The notes: generated from the letters alone by a model not told the origin. 44,342 nt of DNA from Deltaproteobacteria bacterium (GCA_029261875.1 JAJDAL010000058.1:1-44342), one strand, 5' to 3'. Numbered from the stretch's first letter, positions 7,103 to 15,767 are shown. A program made the numbers and translations.

Positions 7103-7795
7103 GTGAGTGAGACATCGGACAAGCGGGAACCCCTGATCCCCGCTTTCGTGCTTCCGTATTTCCTGCCCTACATCGCGTTCGGCCTGGCGTCGGAAGACTT
7201 CCTGCCGGCGGAGTGGGTGCTGCCGCTGAAGGTCGCGCTCCCCCTTGGACTCCTGCTGTATTTCGGTCTGCGGGGCCGTTATCCCGAACTGCGGGGCTTC
7301 CGTCTCGACGGAGGCGTCGCGCTCGATGTCGCGGTGGGGCTGGCCCTCACCGCGGTCTGGGTGGCTCCCTTTCTGTGGTTCGAAGGCATGCGACCCGAAG
7401 CGGCGGGCTTCGACGCCAATTTATGGGGTGAGGAGTGGAGTACCGAGCGCCTGGGACTGCGGTTGCTCGGATTTGCGCTCGTGACCCCTTTCATGGAAGA
7501 GCTCTTCATTCGAAGTTTCGTCATGCGACTGGCCGACGTATTCGCCGGCAAAGAGGAATTCGAAGAGATTCCGATCGCGCGCTTCACCTGGGCGAGCTTC
7601 GGTCTCACGACCATCCTATTCACGTTTACGCACGTCAGTTGGGAGTGGCCAGTCGCCGCCGTCTGGATCATCGCCACGAACCTCTGGTTCTACCATCGCA
7701 AGAGCATGGGCTCGGTGATCGTCGTTCACGCGGTGACGAATCTCGCTCTGTTCGCCTTCGTGGTCCTCGGCGATCAGTACTGGTTCTTCATCTAG
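7103..7795 (+). CDS. CPBP/CAAX-type intramembrane protease, exosortase-associated type
   Basis: 230 residues with about six membrane segments. The Abi/CPBP catalytic motifs are present: Glu132-Glu133-x3-Arg137 (MEELFIR), Phe-x3-His177 (FTFTHVSW) and His209-x3-Asn213 (VHAVTN). The arrangement matches the CAAX prenyl protease-related protein family commonly found in exosortase-encoding genomes. That fits the EpsI-like, O-ligase and exosortase-like genes elsewhere in this window. It likely cleaves a membrane-bound or prenylated/peptide substrate; the substrate is unknown. The start is a GTG at 7103 with GGAG six bases upstream. A hairpin at 7827-7845 follows. Confidence 0.85.
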   Translation: MSETSDKREPLIPAFVLPYFLPYIAFGLASEDFLPAEWVLPLKVALPLGLLLYFGLRGRYPELRGFRLDGGVALDVAVGLALTAVWVAPFLWFEGMRPEAAGFDANLWGEEWSTERLGLRLLGFALVTPFMEELFIRSFVMRLADVFAGKEEFEEIPIARFTWASFGLTTILFTFTHVSWEWPVAAVWIIATNLWFYHRKSMGSVIVVHAVTNLALFAFVVLGDQYWFFI

Positions 7796-7826
7796 GATCC
7801 AGAAATTCGCTGCCGCACTGGGTTCG

Positions 7827-7845
7827 CCGCATCCCTTGGATGCGG
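7827..7845 (+). terminator. 8-bp perfect hairpin after the CPBP gene
   Basis: CCGCATCC (7827-7834), loop CTT, GGATGCGG (7838-7845): a perfect stem 31 bases after the stop at 7795. It has no T tract, only GGGT, so it is a terminator-like or RNA-stabilising hairpin rather than a textbook intrinsic terminator. Confidence 0.4.
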
Positions 7846-7928
7846 GGGGTATCCGTATTTCGCGCTAGCCGCGTCGGGGCTTTCCCTGAGTCGTTTAGCG
7901 CTCGCGGTCATCGTCCGATAAGCGGAGG

Positions 7929-8261
7929 ATGATCGGGCAGAAAAAACCGGAGCCCCTCTACTCCACGCTTTCGCACGTATCCGAGCTTTCGGACCGCATC
8001 GACGATTTCATCGTCGGTCTGGCGGATCGGCTCGACAACCTCCAGGAAGCGGACAATGCGGGGGACCTGAAAGAGGCCAACCGCCTGGCGGAAGAGCTTG
8101 CCAACGAAGGCGTGGTGTTGGGTTTCGAGCCCCTGGCGGATTTCGCAGCCGCGGTGGTGACGGCCTGTGAGCGCGCGGACGCCGAGACGGTTCACGAACG
8201 GCTGCGTGCACTCACCGAGGTGGTTCAGCGCGTACGCCTCGGACACCGCGGCGCCGCATAG
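7929..8261 (+). CDS. Small all-helical protein, possibly Hpt-like without the His
   Basis: 110 residues, acidic, no membrane segment. From about residue 20 it is helical (SELSDRIDDFIVGLADRLDNLQEA..., LKEANRLAEELANEGVVLGFEPLADFAAAVVTACERAD). The stretch LAEELAxxGxxLGFxxLxxFAxxV has the spacing of histidine phosphotransfer (Hpt) helices, where it usually reads A-H-x-L-K-G-x-x-x-x-x-G; here the phosphorylated His is absent. It may be an adapter or a degenerate Hpt domain; this is inference. Its ribosome site (GGAGG) abuts the ATG, so the start is a guess, but no other in-frame ATG or GTG exists nearby. Function unknown. Confidence 0.6.
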   Translation: MIGQKKPEPLYSTLSHVSELSDRIDDFIVGLADRLDNLQEADNAGDLKEANRLAEELANEGVVLGFEPLADFAAAVVTACERADAETVHERLRALTEVVQRVRLGHRGAA

Positions 8262-8319
8262 TTCCGGACCTGCCGGACTCCGTTCGGCTTCGCCTTACTG
8301 CGCCCGCTTCGCGCTTTCG

Positions 8320-8355
<36 letters not shown>

Positions 8356-8358
8356 GAA

Positions 8359-9681
8359 TCAACGTGACTCAAGGGATTCTCGTGTCAGCTGGGAGGCCAT
8401 GGCGCGTGCGCGCCGATGGCGCTCGGGCGCGATTCCGCGACCGAAATGCGCTTCACCGGGGGTCAGGAGCACGGCGCGTCGACCTCCGCGCTGGGCCAAC
8501 ACGGCGATGCTTTGCGAATCGATCTCCGGCAACGGTTCTCCCAGTGCGAGCAATCGATCCAGCAATACGGTGACGGGTTCGAGCGCCATGGGCATTACGG
8601 CGTTCGCGGCCCGTTCGAGGATCAGGTACGCAACCGTGCCACGTTCGAGGATCGCGAGGGGGCGCGCCGTCAATCGCCGGGTCCAAAGGGTATTGGCGAC
8701 CGCCCAGATCTCGGATGGTCTTGCATCGGGGTAACGAATGATCCAGCGCGACGTCTCGGTGCGAATCGGGGTGCGGCCGCAGGCCTCGACGGAGTGCAGC
8801 AATTCCGTTGCGTCGACGCCCCGCCGCACGAAACCCGACCAGCCTTCGATCTCGACCGGCGAGAAACGCCGCCCGCGGCGCGTGGAGCTGCGCCGCATGC
8901 GGGCTAGGTCCCGGCGCGCCAGCTGGCCCAGGTAGGCCTCCAGGCGCCGCCACCACGCCCGTCCGCTCTCGGCGGATCCTCCGTATCCCTGGAGGAAGCG
9001 CAGGCGATCCGCACAGCTGGCGTCGAACAGCGCCCGCTCGAGCTTGGCGAGCATGAGGGTTCGGTTCGCCTCTCCGACTCGGCGCCGAATTCGAGCGCGC
9101 TCGTAGTCGATCAACAGAAACTTCGGCGGCTCGCCCCGCTGCACGAGAATGTTGTTGGGCGCGTAATCTTCCTGAAAGATTCCCGCTTCCTGTACCTCCC
9201 GGGTGAAGCGTCCCAGGGCCGGGAGCAGGGCGCGCCGTTCGGCGCCGGACAAGAGTCCGCGAAACCACAGTTCCCGCAGGTCGATCGCGTCCGGCACCAT
9301 GGCGCTCAGCAAGAAGCAGCGCTCGAGGCGCCCGCTCAAGCGGCGCTCGCCCGCGGCGAGCGGGACCGGTGTGGCGACACCGCGGGCAGCGGTCTTTTCG
9401 GCGCGCCGCAACTCGGCGCGCGCTTTGGATCCACGCAGATCGCGCAAGGGGTGCCAGCCCTTCGGGTAGCGATTGATCTTGAGCAGGTGATCGATTTCGG
9501 GTTTGCCGGAGAGCCGCAGCGGAAAAAGTTGCTTGCGTCGGCCGGACTTGATGTTGTGGGTCTCGCCGCGCGCCATGGCGTCGAGGGTGCTCTCGACCAA
9601 TCTGCGTACGTGGGTTGGATCCGCGCCGGAGCGAACCCACCAGCGAATCCCGCCGGCGGTGAAACTGTGATGCCTCCCCAT
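8359..9681 (-). CDS. WaaP/Kdo kinase-like protein with a degenerate second kinase lobe
   Basis: 440 residues. Residues about 60-200 carry a lipopolysaccharide-kinase-like catalytic lobe: a Lys in 'HLLKINRY', 'FQEDYAPNNILVQ' (Asp172 and Asn177 as catalytic-loop residues), then 'LLIDYERARI' (Asp192 as metal ligand). It would phosphorylate a sugar of the inner core or another glycan. The C-terminal ~150 residues appear to repeat this lobe: 'WIIRYPDARPSEIW', 'LILERA', then 'PEIDSQSIAVLAQRGGRRAVLLTPGEAHFGR' aligns with the catalytic loop but has lost the Asn and the second Asp, so it looks like a pseudokinase. The in-frame TTG at 9723 overlaps the upstream gene; the ATG at 9681 is preferred. The 9713 stop of the upstream gene lies just before it. 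Confidence 0.75.
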   Translation of the reverse strand: MGRHHSFTAGGIRWWVRSGADPTHVRRLVESTLDAMARGETHNIKSGRRKQLFPLRLSGKPEIDHLLKINRYPKGWHPLRDLRGSKARAELRRAEKTAARGVATPVPLAAGERRLSGRLERCFLLSAMVPDAIDLRELWFRGLLSGAERRALLPALGRFTREVQEAGIFQEDYAPNNILVQRGEPPKFLLIDYERARIRRRVGEANRTLMLAKLERALFDASCADRLRFLQGYGGSAESGRAWWRRLEAYLGQLARRDLARMRRSSTRRGRRFSPVEIEGWSGFVRRGVDATELLHSVEACGRTPIRTETSRWIIRYPDARPSEIWAVANTLWTRRLTARPLAILERGTVAYLILERAANAVMPMALEPVTVLLDRLLALGEPLPEIDSQSIAVLAQRGGRRAVLLTPGEAHFGRGIAPERHRRARAMASQLTRESLESR

Positions 9682-9712
9682 GGGCCCAGTGTATCGAGTG
9701 TGGGGGCGGGGC

Positions 9713-10381
9713 TCAGCGGGCAAGCTGAACGAAACGAAGTTTTAGCTCCTCGCCGCTCGGCGCCCGAAGCAGGAGTGTGAATTTGCGCGGTTGGGGGAAC
9801 TCGGCGAGCAGGCGGTGGGCGTCGGATCCCCGCTTAACGCGCTCGATTCGTGCGGTTCCCCCCGCCAGCGAGAGGCTCTCGGCAGGCTGGTCGGACGCGC
9901 CGATGGGCGCGATTTCGATCGAACCCGTGCGAATTTCGAACTCGAATCCGTTCTCGCGTTTCAGGGCGCTTTCGAAATCGCGCTGGGCGGTGTCGGGCCG
10001 CGACCGGCCGGGGAGCGCGAAGACCATGCTTCCGATCACGTTGCGTTCCTCGGTTCCCAGGGTGTCGAAGCAGCGGGTCGCTTCGCCGGGCTCCAGATCG
10101 ATGAAGCGCATTCGGTTCGTGGGCCGCCCTCGGCTGGTGGGGCCTTTCTCGACTTCGATCCGGCGCAGGCCGCGTTCGGGACGCCCGTCGAACTCGCAGA
10201 GCAGGGGTGCGGCGAAGCTCCCCCGGGACCAGAGCAGAGCCAGGTCGTTCAGGTCAGGCGCTCCGCCCGGGGTCTGAGCCCAAGACACGCGCGCAAAACC
10301 GAGCAGTGTAAACCCGAGCAAGACCGCAAGACCCGTTTGACGGAGGCATCGCGTGACGTGCGGTTTCCCAAGTCGATCCAT
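9713..10381 (-). CDS. Secreted hypothetical protein
   Basis: 222 residues. An N-terminal signal peptide (about residues 14-35, hydrophobic LAVLLGFTLLGFARVSWAQ, cleavage after WA-Q) directs it to the periplasm. The mature part contains two Cys, several beta-strand-like stretches and an acidic-basic alternation (GTARIERVKRGSDAHRLL, then a KFTLLLRAPSGEELKLRF ending). I recognise no family. It precedes the kinase-like gene with 31 bases between, so they are probably co-transcribed, suggesting a role with surface glycan modification, but this is only context. Confidence 0.7.
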   Translation of the reverse strand: MDRLGKPHVTRCLRQTGLAVLLGFTLLGFARVSWAQTPGGAPDLNDLALLWSRGSFAAPLLCEFDGRPERGLRRIEVEKGPTSRGRPTNRMRFIDLEPGEATRCFDTLGTEERNVIGSMVFALPGRSRPDTAQRDFESALKRENGFEFEIRTGSIEIAPIGASDQPAESLSLAGGTARIERVKRGSDAHRLLAEFPQPRKFTLLLRAPSGEELKLRFVQLAR

Positions 10382-10454
10382 GGAATGAGGCTAGCTCAGT
10401 CGTTGGGCGCCACGAAGTTGACAAAAGTGCCCCCGGTGGATCACCGTGGGTGGC

Positions 10455-10742
10455 ATGCAATGTTTCTCCTGCGGTGTCGCGGTGGAGTTGTCGGGCGGGG
10501 AACGCGTCGGATTCCGCGCTGCGTGCGAGAAGTGCGGGGTGGATCTCCACGTCTGCCTCAATTGCCGGCACCACGATCCGTCCGCCTACAATGAGTGCCG
10601 GGAGACCAACGCCGAGCGCGTCGGCGACCGCGACCGCGCCAATCGTTGCGATTATTTTTCTCCCGGAGACGGATCCGGCGCGGGCGGCCCGGCCCAGAGT
10701 GCGGCCAAGGACGCGCTCGACTCCCTTTTCAAGAAAAACTAG
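10455..10742 (+). CDS. Cys-rich zinc-ribbon-like small protein
   Basis: 95 residues. Eight Cys lie at 3, 6, 24, 27, 34, 37, 48 and 65: pairs CFSC, CEKC and CLNC are spaced like zinc-ribbon or FYVE-like metal sites, so one or two Zn2+ are likely bound. The segment 'LHVCLNCRHHDPSAYNECRE..AERV.DR.RANRC' is conserved in small deltaproteobacterial proteins of unknown function, as far as I recall. The tail is Gly/Ser-rich and ends with Lys residues. A GTG three codons upstream (10446) is also possible. It diverges from the secreted protein at 10381 and precedes the LOG gene by 50 bases. Confidence 0.75.
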   Translation: MQCFSCGVAVELSGGERVGFRAACEKCGVDLHVCLNCRHHDPSAYNECRETNAERVGDRDRANRCDYFSPGDGSGAGGPAQSAAKDALDSLFKKN

Positions 10743-10792
10743 GCCAAAATCCGCAGTTAAGTATCGGTCCTGCGTATCCGATACGCATCGAT

Positions 10793-11470
10793 GTGGTCGA
10801 CCAGCATTCCAAAGATACGTGGATCATCTTCAAGATCATGGGCGAGTTCGTGGAGGGCTTCGAGACCCTGCGACCGGTTTGGCCCGCGGTCTCGATCTTC
10901 GGCAGCGCTCGCGTCAAGCCCGACCATCCCTTCTATAAGGACGGCGTGCGGGTGGCGGAAGCCGTAGCCCGGGCCGGGTTCTCGGTCATCACCGGCGGCG
11001 GACCCGGCATCATGGAGGCCGCCAACAAGGGGGCGCGCCGGGCGGGTGGCCGCTCGATCGGCTTGAACATCAAGCTTCCCTTCGAGCAGGCGCCGAACGA
11101 ATACGCCGACACGCTGATCCATTTCGACTACTTCTTTGCCCGCAAGGTGATGTTCGTGAAGTATGCCTGCGGGTTCGTGGGGCTCCCCGGTGGATTCGGA
11201 ACCCTGGACGAAGTCTTCGAAGCGCTGACCCTGATGCAGACCGAGAAAATCCGCGATTTCCCCGTGATCCTGTTCGGAACGGAATTCTGGAGCGGTCTGC
11301 TCGAATGGATCGACAAGAAACTCGTCGACGAGAAGATGATCTCGCGCAAGGACCTGCGCCTGTTCCGTGTGACCGATGACGTCGACGAAGTCGTGCGCGT
11401 GATCCAGCGCTACCACAAGCGTTTGCGACGCCGGCAGGGCGAAGGCGACGACGTTCGCGAAACGCCCTGA
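10793..11470 (+). CDS. LOG-family nucleoside monophosphate phosphoribohydrolase-like protein
   Basis: 225 residues, Rossmann-like. 'SIFGSARVKPDHPFY' and 'VITGGGPGIMEAANKGARRAGG' near the N-terminus and 'LPGGFGTLDEVFEALTLMQT' in the middle are the LOG / YvdD-family motifs; PGGxGTxxE carries the catalytic Glu and Arg region. LOG enzymes release bases from 5'-monophosphates (cytokinin activation in plants). Bacterial members often act in nucleotide salvage. Start uncertain: a GTG at 10793 is chosen because 'DTWIIFKIMGEF' upstream of the motif is conserved; an ATG at 10838 would remove it. The open frame from 10595 overlaps the zinc-ribbon gene and is rejected as a start. Confidence 0.85.
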   Translation: MVDQHSKDTWIIFKIMGEFVEGFETLRPVWPAVSIFGSARVKPDHPFYKDGVRVAEAVARAGFSVITGGGPGIMEAANKGARRAGGRSIGLNIKLPFEQAPNEYADTLIHFDYFFARKVMFVKYACGFVGLPGGFGTLDEVFEALTLMQTEKIRDFPVILFGTEFWSGLLEWIDKKLVDEKMISRKDLRLFRVTDDVDEVVRVIQRYHKRLRRRQGEGDDVRETP

Positions 11471-11491
11471 TCGCGGCGCTTCGCGCGCGCT

Positions 11492-12148
11492 CTAGGTCGC
11501 GCGCTCCTCGGGCCAATGTTCGGCAACGATGGGGTCGAGTTCGGCCGCCGCCCCGACCAGCCGCGTTCGGGCCGAAACCACATCGTCATCTTCGAGGCGC
11601 GTGCTCAGGCGTACGAGGGCACCATCCGCCCGGCGATCCTGCAACCGGCCGAGGAGTCGATCGACGTTCTGATCGAGTCCACCGAGCATCCCCGTGCGGC
11701 GGTGGGAGCGGTAGTAGAAATGGACGAGCCGCTTCTCGCCCTTGCGCTCGACGATCCATTCGTTGACGCGGAAATCGCGGTCCGCATCCACCACCAGGGT
11801 GCGGGTGGATTCGATCCCCCAACCGGCGCCCGTATAACAGCCGCGGGGCGTGTGTTCCGGGCGGCCGCCGCGCGCCGTGCCGTAGTAACCGACGTAGAAC
11901 CAGAAATACGCACCCGAGGGATGCCAGAAGAGGCGCTGGACGTGTTGGTCCGCGGACAGAATCGACTCGACCGAAGACTCCATGGGGAGGTCTTCGGAGC
12001 GCCAATCGCCGATTTCCATGGGGAGTCCGGCGAGCGCGGACGTATCGACGCGGAGGGAGGGGGCCAGCTGCAGCCACCACGCAAAAGCGCCAACGCTGAC
12101 GAGGGCCAACGAAAGCAGGGCTGTGGTGGTGCGGTCCGATGTCGCCAC
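11492..12148 (-). CDS. epsI: EpsI-like exosortase-associated protein
   Basis: 218 residues. An N-terminal membrane segment (about residues 10-30) is followed by a periplasmic domain with the EpsI hallmark: 'LAGLPMEIGDWRSEDLPM' early on and 'HTPRGCYTGAGWGIES' with the conserved Cys and Gly-Trp, then 'VNEWIVERKGEKRLVHFYYRSH'. EpsI domains occur as separate proteins or fused to exosortase; they accompany exosortase systems. Here it is solitary, 30 kb from the exosortase-like fusion. The start is a GTG at 12148 with GAGGAG seven bases upstream; the longer frame to 12229 has no ribosome site. It is divergent from the GlpD operon. Its 3' end converges on the LOG gene, leaving 21 bases. Confidence 0.88.
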   Translation of the reverse strand: MATSDRTTTALLSLALVSVGAFAWWLQLAPSLRVDTSALAGLPMEIGDWRSEDLPMESSVESILSADQHVQRLFWHPSGAYFWFYVGYYGTARGGRPEHTPRGCYTGAGWGIESTRTLVVDADRDFRVNEWIVERKGEKRLVHFYYRSHRRTGMLGGLDQNVDRLLGRLQDRRADGALVRLSTRLEDDDVVSARTRLVGAAAELDPIVAEHWPEERAT

Positions 12149-12337
12149 GTTGATTCTCCTCGGTCGCCGGAGTCTATCATCGACTCGGGCTTTCCCCGGA
12201 TATCCCGCTCTGGAACTTTGATTTTGCAACGGATGCGCGGCGGGGATTGCTCGAAGTTGCGCATTCCTGATCGAATCTCGGCGCCGTGTGGTGACAAGTC
12301 CGGAAAGCTATGCTCCGGGCCTTCCGAAACAACCTCT

Positions 12338-13993
12338 ATGCAGCGCGACCTCCAAACCCTCTCCGATACGGAATTCGATCTCGTCGTCATCGGCGGGGGA
12401 ATCTTCGGCATCAGCACCGCCTGGGATGCCGCCTCGCGGGGTCTGCGTGTCGCGCTGGTCGAGAAAGACGATTTCGCCCATGCGGCCTCGGCGAACTGTT
12501 TCAAGGTGGTTCATGGCGGGGTTCGATACATGCAGCATGCGGACGTCGTTCGGGTGCGTCAGTCGAGCGGGGAACGAAACGCCTTGCTGCGAATTGCGCC
12601 GCACCTGGTGTCTCCGCTTCCGATCGCGGTTCCCACCTACGGTCACGGCATGAAGGGGAAAGAGGTGCTCGGGGCCGGTCTGCTCGCCTACGACGCGTTG
12701 ACCTTCGATCGCAACCGAGGGATTCCCGACCCGAAACAACACGTGCCGCGAAGTCGTTTCCTGAGTCGCCGTGAAACGCTCGAACGCTATCCCCGCATCG
12801 AAAGCCGCGGCCTCACGGGGGCGGCGATTCTCCACGATGGGCACATGCACAGCCCGCAGCGCCTGGCGCTGGCCTTTCTCCACTCCGCCGTTCGCGCCGG
12901 AACCGTGGCGGCCAACTACGCCGAGGCGACGGATTTGTTGCGCGAGGGGGATCGCGTGGCGGGTGTCCGGGTTCGCGACCGCCGGAGCGGCGAAGCGTTC
13001 GACCTGCGGGGAAGGGTCACGGTCAACGCAGCCGGTCCCTGGGCCGAGCGTCTGTTGCGGGAAAACGGTTCGCCCCTGAATCCGCCGTCGACGTTCTCGC
13101 GCGATGCCTTTTTCGTCGTCAAACGCCCCGTGGTGGATCACGCGCTCGCGGTTTCGGCTTCGACGCGGGATCCCGACGCGGTTCTGAGCCGAGAGGCACG
13201 CCATCTCTTCCTCGTTCCCTGGCGCGGCGTCACCCAGGCCGGTGTATGGCATGTGGTCTGGGAGGGGTCGCCCGACAATCCGCCGGTGGCCGAGCAAGAG
13301 CTTCAGGCGTTCATCGACGAACTCAATGCGGGCTACCCGGGCGCTGAGCTGAGTCTCGACGACGTTGCGTTGTGGAATGCGGGCCTGGTGTTGTTCGGTG
13401 AGAACCGCGCGGGTCAGGTACACCTGAGCTACGGAAAGCGTTCGCGTATCGTCGACCACCGGGCCGAAGGCGCGCCCGGCCTCATCACGCTGGTCGGGGT
13501 TCGCTACACGACGGCGCGATCCGAGGCGGAGAAGGTCGTGGGGCTGGTGTTTGATCAATTGGCCCGCGCGGGACCGGCCTCGAAGACCGACCGGACGCCG
13601 CTCTATGGCGGGAACTTCGAGCGCTTCGACGCGCTCTTCGAGCAGGCGAATTCCGCGGCGCCGACGGGGTTCGCGAAGCCGGTTCTCGAGGCCGTCCTGC
13701 ACCGTCACGGCACGGCGGTGGACGCGCTGTTTGCTCACATGAAGTCCGAGGCCGGCCTGGCGGCTGTGCTCGGGGAGTCGGACGTGGTCGGAGCCGAAGT
13801 CGTACACGCAATTCGCTCCGAGATGGCGCTGACCTTGCGCGATATCGTCATGCGGCGCACGGAGCTCGGTACGGCGGGGCATCCCGGCGCATTGGCGTTG
13901 CAACAATGTGCGGATATCGCGGCGCGCGAACTGGGCTGGTCGGAAGCCGAGCGCGACCGGGAATTGAACGAAGTGGAGGCTGGGTTTCCGTGA
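12338..13993 (+). CDS. glpD: FAD-dependent glycerol-3-phosphate dehydrogenase-like protein
   Basis: 551 residues. The N-terminal 'DLVVIGGGIFGISTAWDAASRGLRVALVEK' is the FAD-binding motif, followed by 'FAHAASANCFKVVHGGVRYMQH' characteristic of GlpD, with 'VNAAGPWAERLL' (second FAD contact) and a C-terminal 'YTTARSEAE' domain. It would oxidise glycerol-3-phosphate to dihydroxyacetone phosphate at the inner membrane. Its place at the head of an operon of glycan genes is unusual and may reflect use of glycerol phosphate in a surface polymer, which is inference. The ATG at 12338 is taken because the motif begins 17 residues later; the long frame starting at 11516 overlaps the EpsI gene. Its TGA overlaps the next gene's GTG. 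Confidence 0.88.
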   Translation: MQRDLQTLSDTEFDLVVIGGGIFGISTAWDAASRGLRVALVEKDDFAHAASANCFKVVHGGVRYMQHADVVRVRQSSGERNALLRIAPHLVSPLPIAVPTYGHGMKGKEVLGAGLLAYDALTFDRNRGIPDPKQHVPRSRFLSRRETLERYPRIESRGLTGAAILHDGHMHSPQRLALAFLHSAVRAGTVAANYAEATDLLREGDRVAGVRVRDRRSGEAFDLRGRVTVNAAGPWAERLLRENGSPLNPPSTFSRDAFFVVKRPVVDHALAVSASTRDPDAVLSREARHLFLVPWRGVTQAGVWHVVWEGSPDNPPVAEQELQAFIDELNAGYPGAELSLDDVALWNAGLVLFGENRAGQVHLSYGKRSRIVDHRAEGAPGLITLVGVRYTTARSEAEKVVGLVFDQLARAGPASKTDRTPLYGGNFERFDALFEQANSAAPTGFAKPVLEAVLHRHGTAVDALFAHMKSEAGLAAVLGESDVVGAEVVHAIRSEMALTLRDIVMRRTELGTAGHPGALALQQCADIAARELGWSEAERDRELNEVEAGFP

Positions 13994-15762
13994 AAGTATT
14001 GATTACCGGTGGAACGGGTTTTATCGGATCGCGACTCGGGTTGCGTTGCCTTGGGCGCGGCGACGACGTGCGCGTGCTGGGCGCAGATCGCGGGGGCGCC
14101 GAGGCGGAGAATCGAAAGCTTCTGGAAGAACACGGCGCCGAAATCGTGCTGGGCTCCGTAGTCGATCGCGAAGCCATGTTCCGGCTCGTGGAAGGCGCCG
14201 ATGTGGTGTTTCATCTCGCGGCGGCGCAACACGAGGCCAACGTTCCGGACCAGGTGTTCTGGGACGTCAATGTCACGGGGACCGAGAACCTGCTCGACGC
14301 CAGCGTGGCCGCGGGCGTGCGGCGCTTCGTCCACGGCAGCACGATTGGCGTGTATCAGGCCGACACCGGGGCGACGGTTCACCCGAATTCGCCGCTGCTG
14401 CCGGACAATATCTACGGCACCACCAAGCTGAAGGGCGAGGAGCGCGTGCGCGCCTATCGTGACAAGCTACCGGTGACCATCGCGCGCATCTCGGAGACCT
14501 ATGGCCCGGGCGATCGTCGCTTGCTCAAGCTGTTTCGCGGCGTCGAACGCGGCGTCTTCTTCAACATCGGGCCCGGTCAGAACCTCCACCATCTGGTGCA
14601 TATCGACGACCTCGTGGACGGTCTATTGCGCGCCGCCGACTCGGATCGCGCGGTCGGCGAGACCTATGTGCTGGCGGGACCGCGACCGGTCTCGACGGAC
14701 GAGATGGGTCGGACCGTGGCGGAGGTGTTGGCGGTGAAGCCGCCGCGACTGCGTATCCCCATTACTCCGCTTCTGTGGGTGGCGGCGATTCTCGAAACCG
14801 TATTGCGCCCGCTGGGAATTCAGCCGCCGTTGCACCGACGGCGCATGGATTTCTTTCGAAAGAGTTTTTCCTTCGACCCGGGTCATGCCGAGGAGCTGGT
14901 GGGATACCGGCCGAAGATCGAATTCGCCCAGGGCGCGGAAGAGACCGCCGACTGGTACCGCGCGCGCGGCGAGTTGGGCGCGGGAGGGCAGGGAGTCAGC
15001 ATGCATTTCGAGCCGCCGGAAATCGACACTTCGCAGCTGCCGACCCTCACGGCGAAAATGGAGCCCTTCGATTCGTTTTGGGAGGGACCGGAAAACATCG
15101 AGAAGGGCTACGACTCCTTTCAGAAGTTTTACGACCACAATTACCTGCCCCATTGCCCGAAGGATCGGGGCAGCCGCATTCTGGTGGTGAGCTGTGGGCC
15201 CGGGTATTTCGTCCACAGTCTGGTCGAAGCCGGTTATACGGACGTGTTGGGGATCGATTCGGATCCCGAGAAAGTGGCCCACGGGGTGCGTCGCGGCCTC
15301 GACTGCCAGGCGCACGCCGCGTTCCCCTATCTTCAGGAAAGGCCGCAGGCGTTCGACGCCATCATCTGTGAACAGGAACTCAATCACCTCACGAAGGACG
15401 AGATGATCTTCTTCCTGGCCTTGTGTCGGAAGAGCCTGCGTCCGGGTGGCACGCTGATCGTCCACGGACTCAACGGCGCCAATCCCCTGACCGGGGCCGA
15501 ATCCCTGGCTCAGAATTTCGACCACTACAACACGTTCACGGAATACACCCTGAACCAATTGCTCGAATACACGGGGTTCCAACAGATTCGGATTCTGCCC
15601 CTGGAGCTCTACGTTTTCTTCAAGAATCCCTTGAACTATGTCGGGATGGCGATCATGGCGATTCTGAGCTTCGCGTTCCGGGTCGGGTTCATCCTCTACG
15701 GGAAGAACAACAAGACCTTCACGAAGAAGATCGGAGCCGTCGCCAGCGTGGCGAAGGAGTAG
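13990..15762 (+). CDS. Fusion: NAD-dependent epimerase/dehydratase + SAM methyltransferase
   Basis: 590 residues in one frame. Residues 1-330 are an extended SDR epimerase: GGTGFIG at 7-13, VHGST around 114-118, and the catalytic pair Tyr142/Lys146 in YGTTK, with 'HHLVHIDDLVDGLL' typical of nucleotide-sugar epimerases. Residues about 338-590 are a class I methyltransferase ('RILVVSCGPGYFVHSLVEAG', 'LGIDSDPEKV', 'ICEQELNHLT') ending in a hydrophobic stretch and 'FTKKIGAVASV', as in O-antigen methyltransferases. At the joint, codon 338 is an ATG (15001) preceded by GGGAG with five bases spacing, so a free methyltransferase could also be translated. It likely converts then methylates a sugar. 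GTG start overlaps the glpD stop by four bases. Confidence 0.85.
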   Translation: MKVLITGGTGFIGSRLGLRCLGRGDDVRVLGADRGGAEAENRKLLEEHGAEIVLGSVVDREAMFRLVEGADVVFHLAAAQHEANVPDQVFWDVNVTGTENLLDASVAAGVRRFVHGSTIGVYQADTGATVHPNSPLLPDNIYGTTKLKGEERVRAYRDKLPVTIARISETYGPGDRRLLKLFRGVERGVFFNIGPGQNLHHLVHIDDLVDGLLRAADSDRAVGETYVLAGPRPVSTDEMGRTVAEVLAVKPPRLRIPITPLLWVAAILETVLRPLGIQPPLHRRRMDFFRKSFSFDPGHAEELVGYRPKIEFAQGAEETADWYRARGELGAGGQGVSMHFEPPEIDTSQLPTLTAKMEPFDSFWEGPENIEKGYDSFQKFYDHNYLPHCPKDRGSRILVVSCGPGYFVHSLVEAGYTDVLGIDSDPEKVAHGVRRGLDCQAHAAFPYLQERPQAFDAIICEQELNHLTKDEMIFFLALCRKSLRPGGTLIVHGLNGANPLTGAESLAQNFDHYNTFTEYTLNQLLEYTGFQQIRILPLELYVFFKNPLNYVGMAIMAILSFAFRVGFILYGKNNKTFTKKIGAVASVAKE

Positions 15763-15767
15763 GGCGC

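Noticed and set aside
12149..12337. Strong sigma-70 promoter in the 189-base divergent spacer before the GlpD gene
   Set aside because: A TATGCT near the start has no -35 element at proper spacing, so I do not call it; the region otherwise looks featureless.
12308..13906. 532-codon minus-strand open frame opposite the GlpD gene
   Set aside because: It is the antisense shadow of a strongly supported GlpD-like gene, and its translation shows no domain pattern.
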